DNA of 64,000 nucleotides, taken from Mucilaginibacter sp. OK268. GTDB lineage: Bacteria; Bacteroidota; Bacteroidia; Sphingobacteriales; Sphingobacteriaceae. The DNA lies in assembly GCF_900103125.1 (NCBI RefSeq), contig NZ_FNJV01000001.1, positions 1,178,001 through 1,242,000 of the forward strand, given 5' to 3'. Under the pieces are notes generated by a model that saw only the letters and a program-made list of their open reading frames with translations, was not told where the DNA came from and did not search any database. Made by a program: the position numbers and the translations under genes. Shown here one piece after another: positions 1 through 8,204 of this stretch. Within the stretch, counting starts at the first letter, position 1; every line of letters begins with the position of its first letter.

Positions 1-400
1 AACAAATCCGAATTTTTTGGACCGCAATTGCACATCTGCGAATGAAGAAGCTTATGTAGACTCTATAATGCACACCATGAAAGCAAGATTTGCTGATAAG
101 GGCATTCCATTGTTCATGGGCGAATATGCGTCGAATTATCACGCTGGTAAATTAACAGGTTATCCAGCCGATTCGCTATTGGCATTAAAGTCTGCGACGC
201 ATTTCACTGCTTATATTGCACAACAAGCCAAAGCAAATGGCGTAATACCGTTTTTATGGGCAGGTATATTTGACCGTCGAGGTAAGGACGGGGTTCCGCA
301 AGGGCCCACAATTGTAGGAGACACGGCAACATTGAATGCTGTAAAACTTGGCGTAAACGCAGGCGTAGATAAATTTGGCTCAGGCGCAAAGTTTCATTAA
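1..400 (+). CDS. GH5 family endo-glycanase, C-terminal part
   Basis: This is the C-terminal part of a glycoside hydrolase family 5 protein; the open frame continues past the left edge, so the start lies outside. The visible part carries KGIPLFMGEYAS, where the Glu at bases 122-124 is the expected GH5 nucleophile, followed by the terminal-strand segment FLWAGIFDRR. The layout matches the next gene (KGIPVLLGEYGA and FFWDTGGALDRR), so the two are tandem paralogues. The family acts on beta-1,4-glucans, xyloglucan or mannans; subfamily 4 is inferred from similarity to the neighbour. The acid/base half is not visible, so activity cannot be judged. Confidence 0.85.
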   Translation, partial: TNPNFLDRNCTSANEEAYVDSIMHTMKARFADKGIPLFMGEYASNYHAGKLTGYPADSLLALKSATHFTAYIAQQAKANGVIPFLWAGIFDRRGKDGVPQGPTIVGDTATLNAVKLGVNAGVDKFGSGAKFH

Positions 401-421
401 GCACGCTGAATTACACGGTAA

Positions 422-457
422 AGCCACGTTCGATGTTTGCACACATCGGGCGTGGCT
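422..457 (+). terminator. Hairpin between the two GH5 genes
   Basis: A 14-bp inverted repeat (422-435 and 444-457, loop TTTGCACA) pairs throughout apart from one mismatch or wobble zone. No T-run follows. It may be a weak terminator or an mRNA-processing or stabilising stem between the two GH5 genes. Confidence 0.45.
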
Positions 458-523
458 ATTACTGGATTATCATCCGAACGATATTTAAAACAAAAACTTT
501 ACCTATAGAAGATCATAAGCCGA

Positions 524-1720
524 ATGAAAGCTAAGCATTCTTTTAAAACATTATTTTTTCTAATTACCGTCATATCTTTTTTTTCAGTCAAAAGGGCTGA
601 TAATAACAATACCGCCATCTATCCTTCTTATAATACCTCGCCAAAGGATCCTGACTCAACCGGAATGAGTAGTAATGCTGTTCAGCTCGCCGCTAAAATC
701 AGGTTAGGGTGGAACATCGGCAATACTTTTGAAGCCCCGGGCGACGAAACAGCCTGGGGTAGCCCTGTTATTACGGAAGATTATATAAAATTCGTAAAAC
801 AGCAGGGATTTAATGCCATCCGCATCCCATGCGCCTGGAACTGGAAGCACTTAAGTAACCAGGCGACTGAACAAATAGACCCCAACTGGCTCAAAAGGGT
901 AAAAGAAGTGGTTGGGTATTGCGTGAAAAATGATATGTACGTCCTGCTCAACATTCACTGGGATGGCGGCTGGTTAGATGGCAACATTAATACAGCTATG
1001 CAAGATTCTGTCAATGCCCGGCAAAAGGCATTGTGGGAGCAAATCGCCACAACGATGCGCGATTTTGATGAACACCTGATGTTTGCCGGTGCTAACGAAC
1101 CACCCGCGGACAATGCGGAAAAAATGGCCATACTTAATACCTATCATCAGACCTTTATCAATGCGGTGCGGTCCACCGGCGGCAGGAACGGCTACAGAGT
1201 GCTGGTCGTTCAGGGCCCTTCAACAGATATCGATAAGACCAATGACCTGATGACTACTCTTCCCAGGGACCAGGTGGCGGCACGGATGATGGTGGAGGTA
1301 CATTTTTACACGCCCTATCAATTTTGCCTGATGGAAGGCGACGCTAACTGGGGCAAAATATTCTATTACTGGGGGACTGGTCATCATTCTGCAAGAGAAC
1401 CTGACCGCAATGCCACCTGGGGTGAAGAGCGTGATGTAGATGCCGCGTTCGGTAAGATGAAGACGAAATTCGCCGATAAGGGAATTCCTGTCCTGCTGGG
1501 CGAGTATGGTGCTTACCGGCGCGACAACGGCAAACATACGCCTTTGGATCCGGCAACGCATAATGACGCGGTGGACTATTGGCTAACTTATATTACCAAA
1601 CACGCGAAAGCCAATGGGATATTGCCTTTTTTCTGGGACACAGGCGGCGCTTTGGACAGGCGAAATTATACAATAAAAGATAAGCGTACGATCAGATCCC
1701 TCAACGCGGGTGCCAACTAA
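524..1720 (+). CDS. GH5 endo-glucanase/xyloglucanase (likely GH5_4)
   Basis: A secreted glycoside hydrolase family 5 retaining endo-enzyme of 398 residues, a normal length for one catalytic domain. A hydrophobic N-terminus (residues 7-22) acts as export signal, without a clear lipobox. The domain starts with LGWNIGNTFEAPGDETAWG, typical of the cellulase (GH5) fold. The acid/base is Glu192 in AGANEPP and the nucleophile Glu327 in GEYGAYRR; both are present. The family cleaves internal beta-1,4 linkages, and in Bacteroidota subfamily 4 members in such loci often act on xyloglucan. That substrate is inferred from the neighbouring fucosidase, galactosidases and GH12. The ATG at 524 opens directly into the signal sequence. 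Confidence 0.88.
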   Translation: MKAKHSFKTLFFLITVISFFSVKRADNNNTAIYPSYNTSPKDPDSTGMSSNAVQLAAKIRLGWNIGNTFEAPGDETAWGSPVITEDYIKFVKQQGFNAIRIPCAWNWKHLSNQATEQIDPNWLKRVKEVVGYCVKNDMYVLLNIHWDGGWLDGNINTAMQDSVNARQKALWEQIATTMRDFDEHLMFAGANEPPADNAEKMAILNTYHQTFINAVRSTGGRNGYRVLVVQGPSTDIDKTNDLMTTLPRDQVAARMMVEVHFYTPYQFCLMEGDANWGKIFYYWGTGHHSAREPDRNATWGEERDVDAAFGKMKTKFADKGIPVLLGEYGAYRRDNGKHTPLDPATHNDAVDYWLTYITKHAKANGILPFFWDTGGALDRRNYTIKDKRTIRSLNAGAN

Positions 1721-1770
1721 AATATGAACAGAGGATTTGCAAATTATTTTCAATACCTATGACACACAAC

Positions 1771-1808
1771 GCTGCCGCTATCATGGATTAAAACATGATA
1801 GCGGCAGC
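1771..1808 (+). terminator. Perfect 15-bp hairpin after GH5
   Basis: A perfect inverted repeat, 1771-1785 with 1794-1808 (arm GCTGCCGCTATCATG, loop of 8), lies 50 bases after the GH5 stop. No T-run follows, so it is either a factor-assisted terminator or a stabilising stem at the end of the GH5 message. Confidence 0.55.
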
Positions 1809-1929
1809 ATTACGGATAGCAGAATTGCGAAATCTTCCGAGTTTATAGGGATGACATTATTGATCATGCTGAATGAAAAATGAATATGAAACGAGCTACA
1901 ACTACTATAGAAAAAACGAACAGCCTCAG

Positions 1930-4017
1930 ATGAGAAAATTTATAATCCTATTTATAGTAAGTCTTTTAATTCCTTCCGCTGCGTTAAGAGCGCAGGAAGT
2001 CAAACGGTTTTTCCCGGAAAAGGATCTGGTAACTACCGGTATCTATTATTATCCGGAACATTGGAGTGAAAACCAATGGGAACGTGACATCAAAAAGGTA
2101 TCAGAGATGGGTTTTGAGTTTGTCCACCTGGCCGAATTTGCCTGGTTTAAAATGGAGCCCGAGGAAGGACGGTTTGACTTTACCTGGCTGGACAGGGTGC
2201 TGAACCTTTGCAGCAAGTATCATCTCAAGGTATTGCTGTGTACACCTTCTGCGACCACCCCAACCTGGATGCGGTTAAACTATCCGGAGACCTTTGTTAT
2301 GGACGGTCATTATATCCGCGCTGAGAATGGTACGCGGGGACTGGAGTCCATTATTAATCCAAAATTTCGCGGCTATGTCAAAAAAATCGTAGCGGAAATG
2401 GCCAAACGATACGGTCAGAACAGCAATGTGATCGGCTGGCAAATTGATAATGAACCCGGTGCTGTCCCTGATTATAGTCCCTCGTCGCAGGACGCATTCA
2501 GAACCTGGCTGAAGAATAAATACAAAACCATTGATAGCTTAAATACGGCCTGGGGAGCAGCTTTCTGGAGCCAGTGGTTTAATAGTTTTGACCAGGTAAT
2601 CATACCGAATACGAACCTCGTTGGCTGGTGGGGTAATAATCCTCATGCCTTGCTGGATTTTAAAAGATATTCAGCGGACGCACAAGCCGGATTCCTGGAT
2701 TTTCAGGCCGGCATTTTACGCAATTACATTTCAAAGGCGCAATTTGTTACAACCAACTATACGGCTGTTTGTACGGGTTCAGATCCTAATCGTACCAGGA
2801 AACTGGATTTTGCAGCCTACACGGCGTATCCAAACGGCGGTAGCGATAATATTGGTGAGTCAGGCTTCCGTTTAGGTAACAGCGATGTTGTTCTTTTTGC
2901 AGCGGAATATTACAAATCTGTGGGTGGTGTATCAGGGGTTATGGAGATTCAGCCGGGGCCCGTTAATTGGGGAAGCTATAACCCGCTGCTTTTACCGGGC
3001 ACGGTTCGCCTATGGTTGTATCATAGTTTTGCGGCTGGGGGAAAGATCGCCTGTTCTTACCGCTTTCGTCAAATCCTATATGGTGCAGAACAATATCATG
3101 CAGGTGTGATACAAACTGATGGCGTGACGCCTTCACAGGGCGGTAAAGACTACATGCAGTTCATGAAAGAGATAACAGAACTACGGAGACAATTTACATC
3201 CGGTAAAAAGATGCCGGAAAAGCTGGCCGCGAGGTCGACCGCGTTGCTCTGGAATGTAGAAAATTACTGGAGCATTGACAGGCAAAAACAGACAGAACAA
3301 TGGAATACCTGGGATTATCCGGTAAAATTCCTTAAAACGGCAAAGTCATTGGGAGCGCCCGTCGATGTCATTCAGGAAACAGCAGATTTGTCAAAGTATA
3401 AGCTCGTCATCGTTCCTGCCTATGAAATGGTTGACTCTGCACTGGTGAAAAAATGGCAGGACTATGTCGCAAGGGGCGGCCATCTGATCATTACCTGCCG
3501 GACCGCTACCAAAGATCGCAGGGGCCATTTTTGGGAAGGAGAGACCGCTATGCCCATTTCAAACCTGATTGGTGCCCATATAAGCCAGACAGATATGCTT
3601 TCGTCGTATGGTAAAGGCGATATACTGATGAATGCGAAGCATTATACCTGGCATAGCTGGGGGGATTTACTGGTGCCGGATAATACTACAGAAGTGTTGG
3701 GCACTTATGATAATCAGTTCTATAAAGGAAAGGCAGCCGTTGTAAAGCACCGGATCGGCAAAGGCGATATCACCTACATCGGTGTAGATACCGATGACTC
3801 AAAATTAGAAAAGGATGTATTGAGGCAGATTTATCAGGATGCCGGTGCCACAATGGAGGACTACCCTCCCGGGGTCTTTGTGTATTGGCGCGATGGTTTC
3901 TATACGGCATTAAACTATTCATCAGATAATTACACGGTAAAGCTGCCAGATAATGCGAAAGTTTTAATAGGGGAGAAGATACTTAAACCATCGGGTGTGC
4001 TCGTGTGGACAGAATAA
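1930..4017 (+). CDS. GH42 beta-galactosidase
   Basis: A secreted GH42 enzyme that releases terminal beta-linked galactose (some members act on alpha-L-arabinopyranosides). The mature protein opens with TTGIYYYPEHWSENQWERD, the classic GH42 start. The acid/base is Glu175 in IDNEPG and the likely nucleophile is Glu339 in VMEIQPGPVNW. A trimerisation-like domain with LVIVPAYEMV and GGHLIITCRT follows, then a C-terminal beta domain, as is usual. I chose the ATG at 1930 because it begins the signal peptide MRKFIILFIVSLLIPSAALRAQ; an in-frame ATG at 1873 would add 19 polar residues. It is the first gene of a tight run with GH39 and GH3. Confidence 0.88.
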   Translation: MRKFIILFIVSLLIPSAALRAQEVKRFFPEKDLVTTGIYYYPEHWSENQWERDIKKVSEMGFEFVHLAEFAWFKMEPEEGRFDFTWLDRVLNLCSKYHLKVLLCTPSATTPTWMRLNYPETFVMDGHYIRAENGTRGLESIINPKFRGYVKKIVAEMAKRYGQNSNVIGWQIDNEPGAVPDYSPSSQDAFRTWLKNKYKTIDSLNTAWGAAFWSQWFNSFDQVIIPNTNLVGWWGNNPHALLDFKRYSADAQAGFLDFQAGILRNYISKAQFVTTNYTAVCTGSDPNRTRKLDFAAYTAYPNGGSDNIGESGFRLGNSDVVLFAAEYYKSVGGVSGVMEIQPGPVNWGSYNPLLLPGTVRLWLYHSFAAGGKIACSYRFRQILYGAEQYHAGVIQTDGVTPSQGGKDYMQFMKEITELRRQFTSGKKMPEKLAARSTALLWNVENYWSIDRQKQTEQWNTWDYPVKFLKTAKSLGAPVDVIQETADLSKYKLVIVPAYEMVDSALVKKWQDYVARGGHLIITCRTATKDRRGHFWEGETAMPISNLIGAHISQTDMLSSYGKGDILMNAKHYTWHSWGDLLVPDNTTEVLGTYDNQFYKGKAAVVKHRIGKGDITYIGVDTDDSKLEKDVLRQIYQDAGATMEDYPPGVFVYWRDGFYTALNYSSDNYTVKLPDNAKVLIGEKILKPSGVLVWTE

Positions 4018-4040
4018 TTTTACTAAGAATAAATAAACAA

Positions 4041-5600
4041 ATGAAAAAAATAATTGGGGCATTGGTGCTTTTGCAATTCGTTTTTTTGGCAAATGTCAAT
4101 GGCCAAAGGGCGATCAATGTGGATTTTAACAAAAGCTCGGGTAAGCTTAATACCATGTTTAACGCCTGTGTAGGTGCGGGCAGGGCAAATGAAGGGTTGC
4201 GTGCCGATTGGCAGCAGCAACTGGAATATGTAAGAAAGCAATGCGGTTTTAAATATATCCGGATGCATGGATTGCTCACTGACGATATGGCGGTGTATAC
4301 CGAGGACGCAAAAGGAAATCCTCAATATAATTATATGTATGTAGACGCGCTGTTTGATTTTCTGCATAAAATTGGTATGAAACCTTTTGTGGAGCTGGGT
4401 TTTATGCCCAATGCCCTGGCAAGTGGAAGCCAGACAATCTTCTGGTGGCGGGGTAATGTTACCCCGCCCAAAGATTATAATAAATGGGAGGCGCTTATCA
4501 GCAACCTTGTTCAGCATTTTACAGAACGGTATGGTGCAGAGGAGGTAAAGACCTGGTATTTTGAGGTATGGAATGAGCCTAATTTATCCCCCGGTTTCTG
4601 GACTGGAACGCAGGCGGATTATTTCAAACTCTACGATTATTCTGTCAAGGCGGTTAAAGGGGTAAATCCTCAATACAAGGTAGGCGGGCCGGGCACTGCG
4701 GGTGCGGCATGGGTTCCCGAGATGATCAGCCATTGCAGCAAGAATAACGTTCCCATCGACTTCATCAGCACACATTCTTATGGCGTAAAACAAGGCTTTC
4801 TGGATGAGTATGGTAATTCGGGCACGGTACTAAGTAAAGATTCATTGGCCGTAAGTGGCGATGTATTAAATTCCCGTAAACAAATTGCGCAATCCGCGAT
4901 ACCCGGTCTGGAACTGCATTATACGGAATGGAGCTCATCCTACACCCCCGCAGATCCTGTGCATGACAGTTACCACGAGGCAGCCTATATTTTGGAAAAA
5001 CTAAAACAAGTTGGCAATACGGCCAACTCCATGTCGTATTGGGTTTTTACCGATGTCTTTGAAGAACCCGGCCCGCGGTTTACACCTTTTCATGGAGGTT
5101 TTGGTTTACTCAACATTCAAGGCATCAACAAGCCTGCTTTTTATGCTTATCAACTTATGAATAAGCTTGGAAGCACTGAATTGGCCAGTACCGACACCCG
5201 TTCATGGGTTTGCAAAAATGATAAAGGGGATATCCAGGCATTATTGTGGGACTATACCTATACGTTACCTGATTCTGTCAATAATCAATCCTATTATATC
5301 AGGGATTTGCCCGCCAAACCAAAAGGGAAAGTGAAACTAAACCTTTCGCACGTACCTGCCGGAAAATATACCCTGGAAATTTATAAAGTAGGTTATCGGG
5401 TAAACGATGCCTATACCAGCTATCTGGATATGGGCAGGCCGGGCCAGTTAAACAGGCAGCAAGTCGAAAAGTTAAAAGGAGAAAATGGCTCGCCTGTCGC
5501 CAAACAGGACATTGAAATAAAACCCAATACTGTGTACTCCCGCGAATTTAATATCCGGGAGAATGATGTTGTCCTGATAAACCTGATTAAAAAAAGCTAA
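4041..5600 (+). CDS. GH39 beta-xylosidase-like
   Basis: A secreted GH39 family protein of 519 residues from this start. The family consists mainly of retaining beta-xylosidases, with some enzymes active on other glycosides. The domain begins after a signal peptide ending near NVNGQ. The acid/base is Glu179 in VWNEPN and the nucleophile Glu296 in HYTEWSSS. The segment VFEEPGPRFTPFHGGFGLL is typical of GH39, and a C-terminal beta-sandwich follows. An upstream in-frame ATG at 4005 overlaps the GH42 gene; the ATG at 4041 is preferred because the signal peptide MKKIIGALVLLQFVFLANV starts there. Only 23 bases separate it from GH42 and 3 from GH3, indicating one operon. Xylose removal is inferred from family membership. 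Confidence 0.85.
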   Translation: MKKIIGALVLLQFVFLANVNGQRAINVDFNKSSGKLNTMFNACVGAGRANEGLRADWQQQLEYVRKQCGFKYIRMHGLLTDDMAVYTEDAKGNPQYNYMYVDALFDFLHKIGMKPFVELGFMPNALASGSQTIFWWRGNVTPPKDYNKWEALISNLVQHFTERYGAEEVKTWYFEVWNEPNLSPGFWTGTQADYFKLYDYSVKAVKGVNPQYKVGGPGTAGAAWVPEMISHCSKNNVPIDFISTHSYGVKQGFLDEYGNSGTVLSKDSLAVSGDVLNSRKQIAQSAIPGLELHYTEWSSSYTPADPVHDSYHEAAYILEKLKQVGNTANSMSYWVFTDVFEEPGPRFTPFHGGFGLLNIQGINKPAFYAYQLMNKLGSTELASTDTRSWVCKNDKGDIQALLWDYTYTLPDSVNNQSYYIRDLPAKPKGKVKLNLSHVPAGKYTLEIYKVGYRVNDAYTSYLDMGRPGQLNRQQVEKLKGENGSPVAKQDIEIKPNTVYSREFNIRENDVVLINLIKKS

Positions 5601-5603
5601 CCC

Positions 5604-7811
5604 ATGAATATATTAATACCAAAGTTGAAAATACTAAAGATAACATGCAGCTGTGTACTGTTTTTATCACTGCTGATGGCAGGGGTGGCAAACGCACAGC
5701 ACAGTCTGAATAATGGCAACCAGGAAGAAAAAATCCGCTCCCTGATCAGCCAGATGACTTTGCAGGAAAAAGTAAGCCTTTTGCATGCAAATTCTAAGTT
5801 TTATGTTTCCGGGATAAAGCGACTAGGTATTCCCGAATGGGCGCTGAGCGACGGACCACATGGGGTGCGCGCTGAAATTAACAGGGACGACTGGGCATAT
5901 TCTGGCTGGACAACCGATTCTGCCACCTGTTTTCCTCCGGGAACAGCCCTTGCCGCCACCTGGAATCCTGAACTGGCCTTTAAACAAGGACTGGTGTTGG
6001 GTGAGGAGGCCCGGTCTCGAAAAAAAGATGTTTTACTGGGACCTGGTATCAACATTATCCGTTCGCCGCTTTGTGGCCGAAATTTCGAATACCTGAGTGA
6101 AGATCCTTTACTGATTTCAAGGATGGCCGTTGCTTATATCAAGGCCCTGCAGTCCAAAGATGTGGCGGTGAGCGTCAAACATTGGCTAGCTAACAACCAG
6201 GAAACACACCGTGATTCTATCAATGTGTATATGAGCGAAAGGGCTTTACGGGAAATTTATTTGCCAGGGTTCAAAGCTGCTGTCACTGAGGGCGGGGCTT
6301 ATACGGTAATGGCTGCTTACAATAAATTCAGGGGCGACTGGTGCTCGGAAAACGAATACCTCGACAGGCAAATTCTTCGGAAGGAGTTTGGATTTAAAGG
6401 TGTCTTAATGACCGACTGGGCTGCGGCGCATACGACCGTGAAGGCTGCATTAAGCGGACTTGATCTGGAAATGGGCACCGATAAAAAAGATTACAACGAA
6501 TGGTATTTCGCCGATCCCCTAATAAAAGCAGTAGAAGAAGGAAAGGTGCCGCTATCGGTAGTTGATGAAAAAGTAGCGAATGTGCTGCGTGTCATGTTCA
6601 AGACAAAGATGTTTGATGAAGGCAGCCGGGAAAAAGGAAAAATGAATACACCGGAGCATCGAAAGGCAGCCTATAATTCAGCGGTCGAAGCCGCGGTATT
6701 GCTTCAAAACAAAGGCAACTTACTACCGATCGATTTCAGTAAAATAAAATCAGTCGCTGTCATTGGTGATAATGCTACCCGTAAACATTGCTCAGGGGGG
6801 CTTAGTTCGGAAATAAAAGCATTATATGAAATAACGCCCCTGCAGGCCATTGAACAAAAGTTCGGCACTCAGGTCAAAATAAATTTTGCTCAGGGATATG
6901 AAAAACAATCTACTTTCAAAGAAGGCAGTAACGGGGGCCAGGCAAATTCAGACCATGTGGATTGGAAATTGATTCAGGAGGCTGTGAAGGTTGCCCGGGA
7001 ATCAGAGGTGGTGATTATTTTTGGTGGTTTAAACCATGATTTTGATACGGAATCTTTTGACCGCCAAAATATGGACCTGCCTTATGGACAGGAGGTTTTG
7101 ATCCAGGAGGTGGCCAAAGCAAACCCGAATACTGTTGTCGTCATGGTAGCCGGTTCTCCTGTAAAATTAGCGGGCATTGTTAACAGGGTGCCTGCTATTC
7201 TATGGTCGTGGTATGGCGGTATGGAAGCCGGCAACGCGGTGGCTGATGTATTAAGTGGAAAAGTAAATCCATCCGGTAAATTACCTTTTACCATACCGGT
7301 CACGCTGGACCAGTCGCCTGCTCATGCCTTGGGTAATTATCCTGGAAAAGATCTGAAAGTAAATTATGAGGAAGATGTTTTGGTGGGTTACCGCTGGTTT
7401 GATACAAAAAAGATACAGCCCCAGTTTCCTTTTGGATACGGACTTTCTTATACCGGTTTTACACTTGACAGTTTTTCGACGGACAAGAAAAGCTATGGGC
7501 AAGGCGACACCATTCATGCAAAATTCGTGATTAAAAATACGGGTGGCCGTTATGGTGCCGAGGTCGTGCAATTGTATGCAAGCGATCCCGGTAGTTCGGT
7601 TTTGCGCCCTGAAAAAGAATTAAAAGCTTTTCAAAAAGTTTTTCTGCAGCCAGGCGAAACGAAAATAGTTGAAATGCAGGTAAAGGTCAGAGATCTGGCT
7701 TTTTATGATGAAACGAAAAAGTCATGGAAAGTGGAAGCCGGCGAATTCGTTATGCAGTTAGGTAATTCATCCCGCAATATTTCAAAAACAGTAAAAATTT
7801 CAGTTAGATAA
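5604..7811 (+). CDS. GH3 beta-glucosidase/beta-xylosidase
   Basis: A three-domain GH3 exo-hydrolase of 735 residues that removes non-reducing beta-glucosyl (or xylosyl) units, probably in the periplasm. A signal peptide ends at ANAQ. The (beta/alpha)8 domain holds GPHGVR, the KHWLANNQE substrate-binding motif and the nucleophile Asp271 in LMTDWAAAH. The second domain contains VAVIGDNA and the usual acid/base region, and a fibronectin-III-like domain begins around PFGYGLSYTGF. It starts 3 bases after the GH39 stop. Its last 18 codons recur at 8148-8204, and a decayed GH42 fragment follows it directly, so the 3' boundary has been rearranged while the gene itself is intact. Confidence 0.92.
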   Translation: MNILIPKLKILKITCSCVLFLSLLMAGVANAQHSLNNGNQEEKIRSLISQMTLQEKVSLLHANSKFYVSGIKRLGIPEWALSDGPHGVRAEINRDDWAYSGWTTDSATCFPPGTALAATWNPELAFKQGLVLGEEARSRKKDVLLGPGINIIRSPLCGRNFEYLSEDPLLISRMAVAYIKALQSKDVAVSVKHWLANNQETHRDSINVYMSERALREIYLPGFKAAVTEGGAYTVMAAYNKFRGDWCSENEYLDRQILRKEFGFKGVLMTDWAAAHTTVKAALSGLDLEMGTDKKDYNEWYFADPLIKAVEEGKVPLSVVDEKVANVLRVMFKTKMFDEGSREKGKMNTPEHRKAAYNSAVEAAVLLQNKGNLLPIDFSKIKSVAVIGDNATRKHCSGGLSSEIKALYEITPLQAIEQKFGTQVKINFAQGYEKQSTFKEGSNGGQANSDHVDWKLIQEAVKVARESEVVIIFGGLNHDFDTESFDRQNMDLPYGQEVLIQEVAKANPNTVVVMVAGSPVKLAGIVNRVPAILWSWYGGMEAGNAVADVLSGKVNPSGKLPFTIPVTLDQSPAHALGNYPGKDLKVNYEEDVLVGYRWFDTKKIQPQFPFGYGLSYTGFTLDSFSTDKKSYGQGDTIHAKFVIKNTGGRYGAEVVQLYASDPGSSVLRPEKELKAFQKVFLQPGETKIVEMQVKVRDLAFYDETKKSWKVEAGEFVMQLGNSSRNISKTVKISVR

Positions 7812-7820
7812 ATAGGATAA

Positions 7821-7937
7821 GCTGCCACATTCAAGACAGTTCGGACGGGCAATTTAGCCTGGGACAGTTATGAACATTCGGAAGGTAAGGTTGATTTTCA
7901 ATGGTTTGATTTTGGGATAAACATGATCTACTTTTAA
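7821..7937 (+). pseudogene. Decayed GH42 fragment
   Basis: One open frame with no start codon reads AATFKTVRTGNLAWDSYEH and continues to FDFQWFDFGINMIYF before a stop. It aligns codon for codon with residues about 52-88 of the intact GH42 at 8205 (AAGFKVVRMGHLAWDSYEP onward), roughly four fifths identical in bases. The N-terminus and everything after this stretch are missing. It is a remnant of a second GH42 copy. Confidence 0.8.
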
Positions 7938-8071
7938 TAATTTAAATGTATGCCTTAACGCACTTTTAATTCATAAGTATCCTTTTAATTCGTTGTTGCA
8001 ATAATAAACAAATGTCGGTTTTGTATAAAATAAAGTCCCTTTAAATTAAATATTGGGGGCATCCTTTAAGC

Positions 8072-8079
8072 TAAATTTG
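8072..8079 (+). promoter_or_regulatory. Possible -7 box ahead of the GH42-GH2 operon
   Basis: TAAATTTG matches the Bacteroidota -7 consensus TANNTTTG, 125 bases before the GH42 start. The upstream partner is poor: an ATTG 16 bases away, shorter than the usual spacing. If real, it would give the downstream six genes their own promoter. Confidence 0.35.
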
Positions 8080-8144
8080 ATTTACCAATTCCCTATAATG
8101 AATTAATTGGAGAACCAATTATTGACCGCTATGCTTCTTCCTGT

Positions 8145-8204
8145 CTGCAGTTAGGTAATTCATCACGTAATATTTCAAAAACAGTAAAAATATCAGTTAA
8201 ATAA
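8145..8204 (+). pseudogene. Remnant of a GH3 3' end
   Basis: The 60 bases at 8147-8206 match the GH3 3' end at 7754-7813 with four differences, encoding QLGNSSRNISKTVKISVK and a stop. Three differences are synonymous and one is Arg to Lys, so this copy diverged while still coding. Its stop codon abuts the ATG of the next GH42 gene. Together with the GH42 fragment at 7821 it marks a former duplicated GH3-GH42 unit, mostly deleted. Confidence 0.8.

Noticed and set aside
1220..1561. Antisense frames inside GH5
   Set aside because: Overlap the GH5 catalytic region entirely; no independent evidence.
4023..4517. 164-codon antisense frame at the GH39 gene
   Set aside because: It lies over the GH39 signal peptide and barrel on the other strand; low-complexity, Cys/His-rich composition typical of shadows.
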